Of a DNA stretch of 64,000 nt, positions 59,397 to 64,000 are shown piece by piece; positions within the stretch are counted from its first letter, which is position 1; the number at the start of each line of letters is the position of its first letter. The notes below the pieces were generated by a model. That model had not been told where the DNA came from. It was given only the letters and a program-made list of their open reading frames with translations, and did no database searches. The DNA is taken from NCBI RefSeq assembly GCF_000739615.1, contig NZ_BATP01000004.1:62001-126000 (forward strand). Reading direction: 5' to 3'. The DNA comes from Haloferula sp. BvORR071 (GTDB taxonomy: Bacteria > Verrucomicrobiota > Verrucomicrobiia > Verrucomicrobiales > Akkermansiaceae). The position numbers and the translations under genes were made by a program.

Positions 59397-60341
59397 ATGA
59401 AACGCCGTCACTTCCTCGCCACCGGTAGTCTCGCCGCTCTCCCCGTCCCGCTTGCGGCCCAGGATGAAGTGGATCTCGTCGTCCCCCCGGGGACCGGGCG
59501 GCCGAACCGAATCGGAGTCTCGTCCTACTCCTTCTGGGGCTTCCAGCGCGAGAACCTGCGCGACATCCCGACTTGCCTCGATCACGCCGCAAGGATGGGC
59601 TTCGATGGTTTCGAGGTGCTGCAGCGCCAGTTGGTGGACAAAGACCAGATCCCCGACAACGCCACGCTGCAGAAGATCAAGCGCCATGCGTTTCTGTTAG
59701 GCTTGGACCTGATGGGCTACTCGACCCACCAAGGCTTCCTCTCGCCGGACCAAGCGAAGCGTGACGCGCAGATCAAGCATACCATTGACTGCATCGAGCA
59801 GGCCTACGCGATGGGCATTCCCACCATGCGGGTAAATTCCGGGACTTGGGGCACATCGAAGGACTTCGACGACCTAATGGCCAAACGCGGGGTCGAGAAG
59901 CCGATCGAAGGCTACACCGAGGAGGACGCCTACGGCTGGGTGATCGAGTCCTACCGCAAGATCCTGCCGGTGGCGGAGAAGTGCGGGGTAGTGCTGGGAC
60001 TGGAGAACCACTGGGGACTCGGTGTGACGCCGGAAGGCGTGAAGCGCGTGGTCGACACGATCAACTCGCCGTGGCTGAAGGTGACGCTGGATACCGGCAA
60101 CTTCCTGGAAGATCCCTACGACCGACTCGCGAAGCTGGCCAAGGACACAGTGCTCTTGCAGACCAAGACTTACTTTGGCGGCGGTGTGTGGTATACGCTC
60201 GAACTCGACTACCCGCGGATCGCGAAGATCATGAAGAACGCCGGCTACACCGGCTACGTCTCGCTGGAATTCGAGGGCAAGGAGGATCCACTCACCGCAA
60301 TCCCGAAGAGTCTCGACTTGCTGCGGAAGGCATTTGCGTGA
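59397..60341 (+). CDS. exported sugar-phosphate-isomerase/epimerase-like TIM barrel
   Basis: 314 residues. An export signal with twin Arg (MKRRHFLATGSLAALPVPLA) is followed by a xylose-isomerase-like TIM barrel: 'GVSSYSFWGF', 'GFDGFEVLQRQ', 'GLENHWGLG' (metal-binding Glu and His), 'TLDTGNF' and 'YVSLEFEGKEDP'. Members isomerise or epimerise sugars. Probably periplasmic. Next to DUF2905 and DUF1080 genes, which fits a role in keto-sugar catabolism. ATG at 59397; upstream in-frame start at 59358 is less likely. Confidence 0.85.
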   Translation: MKRRHFLATGSLAALPVPLAAQDEVDLVVPPGTGRPNRIGVSSYSFWGFQRENLRDIPTCLDHAARMGFDGFEVLQRQLVDKDQIPDNATLQKIKRHAFLLGLDLMGYSTHQGFLSPDQAKRDAQIKHTIDCIEQAYAMGIPTMRVNSGTWGTSKDFDDLMAKRGVEKPIEGYTEEDAYGWVIESYRKILPVAEKCGVVLGLENHWGLGVTPEGVKRVVDTINSPWLKVTLDTGNFLEDPYDRLAKLAKDTVLLQTKTYFGGGVWYTLELDYPRIAKIMKNAGYTGYVSLEFEGKEDPLTAIPKSLDLLRKAFA

Positions 60342-60357
60342 TCCTTTCCCCATCGCC

Positions 60358-60588
60358 ATGGAGAATGCGGGCAAGCTCCTCGTCTTCGCCGGGATCGGCA
60401 TCGCGATCCTCGGTGCCGTGCTGTGGTTTGCCGGTGGCAAGGGCTGGCTGTCATGGATCGGGCGGCTGCCGGGAGATATCCGGGTGGAGGGAGACAAGGG
60501 CGGGTTCTACTTTCCGGTGGTGACTTGCATCATCGCGAGCGTGGTGCTCAGTGGATTGCTGGCGCTAGTGAGAAAGTTTTTCGGATAA
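60358..60588 (+). CDS. DUF2905 family small membrane protein
   Basis: 76 residues with two membrane segments ('GKLLVFAGIGIAILGAVLWF' and 'VVTCIIASVVLSGLLAL') and the conserved 'IGRLPGDIRVEG' between them, which marks DUF2905. Function unknown. It starts 16 nt after the isomerase stop. Confidence 0.85.
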   Translation: MENAGKLLVFAGIGIAILGAVLWFAGGKGWLSWIGRLPGDIRVEGDKGGFYFPVVTCIIASVVLSGLLALVRKFFG

Positions 60589-60676
60589 GGGTCCGACCCT
60601 CCCACGAGGCATCAAACCATTTTGATCTATTTTCGTGCAATTTCCTGCGGTTTACTCAGGTATTCTGACGACCCGC

Positions 60677-61846
60677 ATGAAACAGTTCCTCCTCCTCGCG
60701 CTTCTTCCCTTTGCTCCCGCATCCGCCGCCGAGGAAGGATTCAAGGACCTGTTCAACGGCAAGGACCTCAGTGGTTGGGTGCCCAAGAATGTGGCGGCTG
60801 ACACTTTCTCGGTGAAGGACGGGATGATCGTCACGACCGGCCTGCCGATCGGCTTCCTCAGCACGGAGCGGATGTATGAGAACTTCATCATGGAGCTGGA
60901 TTGGCGGCATATGAAGGAGGCGGGCAATAGCGGCGTCTTCATCTGGGGTGAGGGTTTGCCAGCGCCAGGGGTGCCGTATGCGCGCGGGATCGAAGTGCAG
61001 ATCCTCGACCTCGGCTATGCGAAGAACAAAGGAGCCAACGAGTGGTTCACGACCCATGGCGATATCTTCGCGATCTGGGGTGCGAAGATGACTCCCACCG
61101 GCAAGGTCTCGGCTAACGGCGCGCGCTCGTTCCCTATGAAGGAGACAACCCTGCCCTCACCGCAGTGGAACCACTACCGAATTGAGTGCAACAATGGTGA
61201 GATCAAGCTCTCGGTGAACGGCGAGCTGACGACCACTGGCAAGGACTGCAATCCGAAGAAGGGCTTCCTCTGCCTGGAGAGCGAGGGCAGCGAGGCGCAC
61301 TTCAAGAACATCCGCATCAAGGAGCTGCCTTCCACCGGCGCGAGCGAGGCACAGACGGCACGTGGCTACGAAGGCTTCAAGCAGCTCTTCAACGGCAAGG
61401 ACATGGGCGGCTGGAGCACGGATAAGCCGCAGGCGTGGAGTAGCGATGGAGTGGGCTACACCGCGGCCGCCGGCGAAGAATTCCGCGGCAGCAAGCTTGT
61501 CTCCGACGGCGAGTATGGCGATTGCGTGCTCTGCGTGGATTGGCGCAGCCCCGACAAGAAGGCGGGCGGCAAGGCTGCCGTCTCGGTGAGGGGCCTTTCG
61601 ATTCCCATCGGCGGCGAGGCGGGATCCGGAGCCGCACAGCCAAGTGAAAAAGCCGATCTCAAGCCGGGCGAGTGGAACCGCTTCTTCATTACGGTGCAGG
61701 GAAAGTCGGCCACGGTGGAACTGAACGAGAAGATCGTTGCCAAGGACATTCCTCTAACAGACTTGCCTGCGAAGGGGAAGATCGCCTTCGAGCACGCTGG
61801 CGATGGCGTTGAATTCACAAATGTCTTCCTGAAGCCCCTGAACTGA
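60677..61846 (+). CDS. exported protein with two DUF1080 (3-keto-disaccharide hydrolase) domains
   Basis: 389 residues with a signal peptide (MKQFLLLALLPFAPASAA). Two related LamG-like beta-sandwich domains, each opening with 'GF/YKxLFNGKDxxGW': first about 18-215 and second about 232-389. DUF1080 family enzymes hydrolyse 3-keto-glycosides. The first domain looks complete ('NSGVFIWGEGLPAPGVPYARG', 'GIEVQILD'); the second is shorter and may be a binding module. It is followed 18 nt later by a second TIM-barrel isomerase. Confidence 0.88.
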   Translation: MKQFLLLALLPFAPASAAEEGFKDLFNGKDLSGWVPKNVAADTFSVKDGMIVTTGLPIGFLSTERMYENFIMELDWRHMKEAGNSGVFIWGEGLPAPGVPYARGIEVQILDLGYAKNKGANEWFTTHGDIFAIWGAKMTPTGKVSANGARSFPMKETTLPSPQWNHYRIECNNGEIKLSVNGELTTTGKDCNPKKGFLCLESEGSEAHFKNIRIKELPSTGASEAQTARGYEGFKQLFNGKDMGGWSTDKPQAWSSDGVGYTAAAGEEFRGSKLVSDGEYGDCVLCVDWRSPDKKAGGKAAVSVRGLSIPIGGEAGSGAAQPSEKADLKPGEWNRFFITVQGKSATVELNEKIVAKDIPLTDLPAKGKIAFEHAGDGVEFTNVFLKPLN

Positions 61847-61864
61847 TTTCTCCCTTTCCAACCC

Positions 61865-62746
61865 ATGCACCGCCGCCATTTCCTCGCCACGCTTGCCGCA
61901 GCCTCGGCCCCCCTCTCCCTCCGCGCCCAATCGGCTGAAGCCGTTCTGCCGATCAAGCTCGCGCTGAAATGCGGCATGGCCAGCTTCGGTGCGAACTTGG
62001 AAGAGAAATTCCGCGGCCTCAAGGAGATCGGCTACGACGGCGTGGAACTCGACTCTCCCGGGGGCCAGAACAAGGCGGAGGCGCTCGCCGCATCAAAGGC
62101 GACCGGCCTGCCGATCCACGGGGTGGTGGACTCGATTCACTGGAAAACCCGCCTTTCCGATCCGGACGTCGCGGTGCGCGAGCAGGCCCTGCTGGGACTG
62201 CTCACCGCAATCCGCGAGAGCCATTCGGTGGGAGGTTCGGCGGTGCTGCTGGTGCCGGGCGTAGTCGACGGCAAAACGAATCACGACGAAGCCTGGGCTC
62301 GCTCGATTGAGGGCATTCGCAAAGCCCTGCCACTGGCAGCCGAGCTTGGGATCCGCATCCTGATCGAGAACGTCTGGAACCGGATGTTCTACAAGGAGGA
62401 CGGTGGCAATGCGCAATCCGCGGAGCTGCTCGCGAAGTACATCGACGAGATCAACTCGCCCTGGGTCGGCTCCTACTTCGACATCGGCAATCACCAGCGC
62501 TTCGGCAAGCCGGCGGACTGGATCCGCACGCTCGGCAAGCGGATCGTAAAGCTCGATTGCAAAGATTGGAGTGTGAAGGGTGGCTTCGGGAAGATCGGCG
62601 AAGGCGAGATCGATTGGCCCGATGTCCGCAAGGCGCTCCGCGAGATCGGCTACACCGGCTGGGCCACCGCCGAGGTGGAAGGCGGGGATCAGGCCAAGTG
62701 CGGCGAGATCCTCGGACAGATGCGGAAGTATTTGTTAGGAGCGTGA
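61865..62746 (+). CDS. exported sugar-phosphate-isomerase/epimerase-like TIM barrel, second copy
   Basis: 293 residues. Export signal MHRRHFLATLAAASAPLSLRA, then a barrel with 'GYDGVELDSPGG', 'AELGIRILIENVWNRMFY' (metal Glu), 'YFDIGNH' and 'GYTGWATAEVEGGD'. It follows the DUF1080 gene by 18 nt, so the two form a transcript. It shares only fold-level likeness with the first isomerase. Likely acts with DUF1080 on keto-sugars in the periplasm. Confidence 0.87.
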   Translation: MHRRHFLATLAAASAPLSLRAQSAEAVLPIKLALKCGMASFGANLEEKFRGLKEIGYDGVELDSPGGQNKAEALAASKATGLPIHGVVDSIHWKTRLSDPDVAVREQALLGLLTAIRESHSVGGSAVLLVPGVVDGKTNHDEAWARSIEGIRKALPLAAELGIRILIENVWNRMFYKEDGGNAQSAELLAKYIDEINSPWVGSYFDIGNHQRFGKPADWIRTLGKRIVKLDCKDWSVKGGFGKIGEGEIDWPDVRKALREIGYTGWATAEVEGGDQAKCGEILGQMRKYLLGA

Positions 62747-62751
62747 GTAGC

Positions 62752-62770
62752 GGAACGGTTGCGCCGTTCC
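62752..62770. repeat. GGAACGG hairpin between convergent genes
   Basis: Stem GGAACGG / CCGTTCC with loop TTGCG, 6 nt after the isomerase stop and tail-to-tail with the GH32 gene. No clear T-run. The rest of 62747-62864 holds nothing recognised. Confidence 0.5.
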
Positions 62771-62864
62771 CGCAGGGCGAGTCTTCCCTGAAATCGGCAC
62801 GGTCTTCTCGAAAGAAGATCCTCCCAGCCGGAATGACGCAGCCATCCCGCTACAGAAATGCTCC

Positions 62865-64000
62865 CTACTTCCAGACCGACTTCAAGGTGTGGACCTTGAG
62901 CGAGTCGAACTTCACCTGTCCACCATTCGCGACCAGGCGCAGCGGCTTGGCGCCCGGGGTCTGGCGCAGATACTTGCTGGTGAAGGTGCCGTTCACGAAA
63001 ACTTCCATCGAGACGGTGTCCACGAAGATCCGAACCTTGAGCTTGCCATCCACCGCAGCCTGCGGGCCCTCGGTGCCGCTGAAGGTCTTGTCGGAGGGTT
63101 TCCAAAGTGCGGCGTGCTCATCGAAGATGCGGAAGCCGAGTTCTGAGGCATTGGAGTTAGCATCGATCACGGCCTCCACTTCGAACTGACCGCCCTTGAA
63201 ATCATTGAGTGGATCAGTCTGACCGGATTCGAAGACCAAGTCCTTCCACTCCTTGGTGTCGGCGCGCAGGGCCTCCACTTCCTTCACCGGTTCCGCCCAG
63301 AGACGGAGTCCGTCGCCTTGGCGGCGCAGGGTGAAGTCCATCGGGATTGTCATCTGCAGATTGAAGGGCGCGCCATTCAGGCCCGGGCCGCCATCACGCA
63401 TCCAGCCGATGTGGACGCGGCGGTGCTCCGGGGCATTGTCATAGGTCTGCCCGGCATAGGCCGCGCCGAAGTAGTGGTGGTGCGGCCCGCTCTCCGCCTT
63501 GAACTGCCGGCCATCGAAGCTGCCCAGCATGTATTTCCCCTGGGCACCCCATGCGATCCAGCGGGTCTCCTTCGGGCTGCCGCCCACTGGCAGCTCGTAG
63601 AGATCCGGGCACTCGCCATCGGTCGGGATCTTGTAGTCCCCGGTCTTCTCCCACTTCACCATATCCGGCGAGGAATAGATGCCGTAGTCACTACGGTCAT
63701 AGTAGAGCGGCATGATCCAGTGCTTGGTCGGAGCGTGCCAGAAGACCTTGGGGTCACGGTTCTCCGCCTCCACGTGAGGCAGCACTGGGTTACCGGCGAA
63801 CTTGGTCAGAGTCTTGCCACCGTCTTCGCTGTAGGCGACCGACTGCACGACTTTGTGATCCGGCGCGTAGCTGTGGTTGCCGTTCGCGGTGTAAGTGAAT
63901 ACCAGAGCATCTCCCTTCACCGGCAGGCCGGTGCTACCCTTCGGCGCGAAGATCCCGGAACCGGAATACATGTAGCCCTCCGCATCCGGGAAGAGCCCGC
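62865..64000 (-). CDS. GH32 fructan hydrolase (levanase/inulinase-type), partial
   Basis: About 378 residues visible; the N terminus, including the WMNDPNG nucleophile motif, lies beyond the window end. Seen: 'ENRDPKVFWHAPT' (RDP, transition-state Asp) and 'GECPDLYELPV' (EC, acid/base Glu), then a C-terminal beta-sandwich ('MEVFVNGTFTSKYLRQTPG'). Such enzymes hydrolyse fructose chains of levan, inulin or sucrose. The first in-frame ATG at 63971 is internal, not the start. Confidence 0.9.
   Translation of the reverse strand, partial: GLFPDAEGYMYSGSGIFAPKGSTGLPVKGDALVFTYTANGNHSYAPDHKVVQSVAYSEDGGKTLTKFAGNPVLPHVEAENRDPKVFWHAPTKHWIMPLYYDRSDYGIYSSPDMVKWEKTGDYKIPTDGECPDLYELPVGGSPKETRWIAWGAQGKYMLGSFDGRQFKAESGPHHHYFGAAYAGQTYDNAPEHRRVHIGWMRDGGPGLNGAPFNLQMTIPMDFTLRRQGDGLRLWAEPVKEVEALRADTKEWKDLVFESGQTDPLNDFKGGQFEVEAVIDANSNASELGFRIFDEHAALWKPSDKTFSGTEGPQAAVDGKLKVRIFVDTVSMEVFVNGTFTSKYLRQTPGAKPLRLVANGGQVKFDSLKVHTLKSVWK

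Overview
The window looks like chromosomal DNA of a G+C-rich member of the Verrucomicrobiota, most like the Luteolibacter/Haloferula group. This is an inference from content, not from a marker gene: two formylglycine-type sulfatases, DUF1080 and TIM-barrel sugar isomerase genes with short RRHF export signals, a PEP-CTERM protein, an AP2-domain protein, two 'AxxWA..DP' helical-repeat proteins, a TonB/PA14-like protein and many small secreted proteins of unknown role. No rRNA, tRNA or CRISPR array was recognised.

Layout. 1-1.4 kb: menaquinone methyltransferase (ubiE/menG) behind a GNAT gene on the minus strand. 1.5-10.4 kb: a polyamine ABC transporter locus (potA-potB-potC-DUF2164 ... potD and three followers), split by an AT-rich three-gene minus-strand cassette (4.7-7.4 kb) that codes for exported proteins and looks foreign. 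10.5-18 kb: hsp20, an ankyrin protein, small unknowns, an AP2-domain protein, a helical-repeat protein and a sulfatase, then a low-molecular-weight phosphatase. 18.1-18.9 kb: a gene-free stretch built from nested inverted intergenic repeats. 18.9-24.7 kb: a ricin-B-lectin/HEXXH secreted protein, a second helical-repeat protein, a P450, a PEP-CTERM protein and a DUF4304 protein.

24.9-29.2 kb: opgG, an unknown membrane gene and opgH, translationally overlapped, for osmoregulated periplasmic glucans. 29.5-30.3 kb: a truncated IS481-type element. 30.3-36.5 kb: exported unknowns, one frameshifted gene, a possible clan-CD (gingipain/caspase-like) peptidase and gluQ. 36.5-42.8 kb: cyclophilin, a three-gene operon of novel secreted proteins, chrA and a mono-heme exported protein. 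43-53.3 kb: an ABC-F ATPase, a TonB/PA14-like protein, an SDR, and the operon nadC-birA-mrdA (PBP2). 53.4-64 kb: a second sulfatase, yjbQ, a 1072-residue Ig-like/L-type-lectin protein, a cluster of two TIM-barrel sugar isomerases and a double DUF1080 protein, and a GH32 fructan hydrolase cut by the window end.

Together the genes suggest a free-living Gram-negative polysaccharide degrader that exports sulfatases, glycosidases, lectin-like proteins and keto-sugar enzymes. The points most worth a second look are the AT-rich exported-protein cassette inside the pot locus, the three-gene secreted operon at 37.7-40.0 kb, the extra gene in the opg operon, the lectin-HEXXH protein, the clan-CD-like protein, and several strong palindromes (15730-15747, 18740-18772, 29562-29601, 21980-22123).
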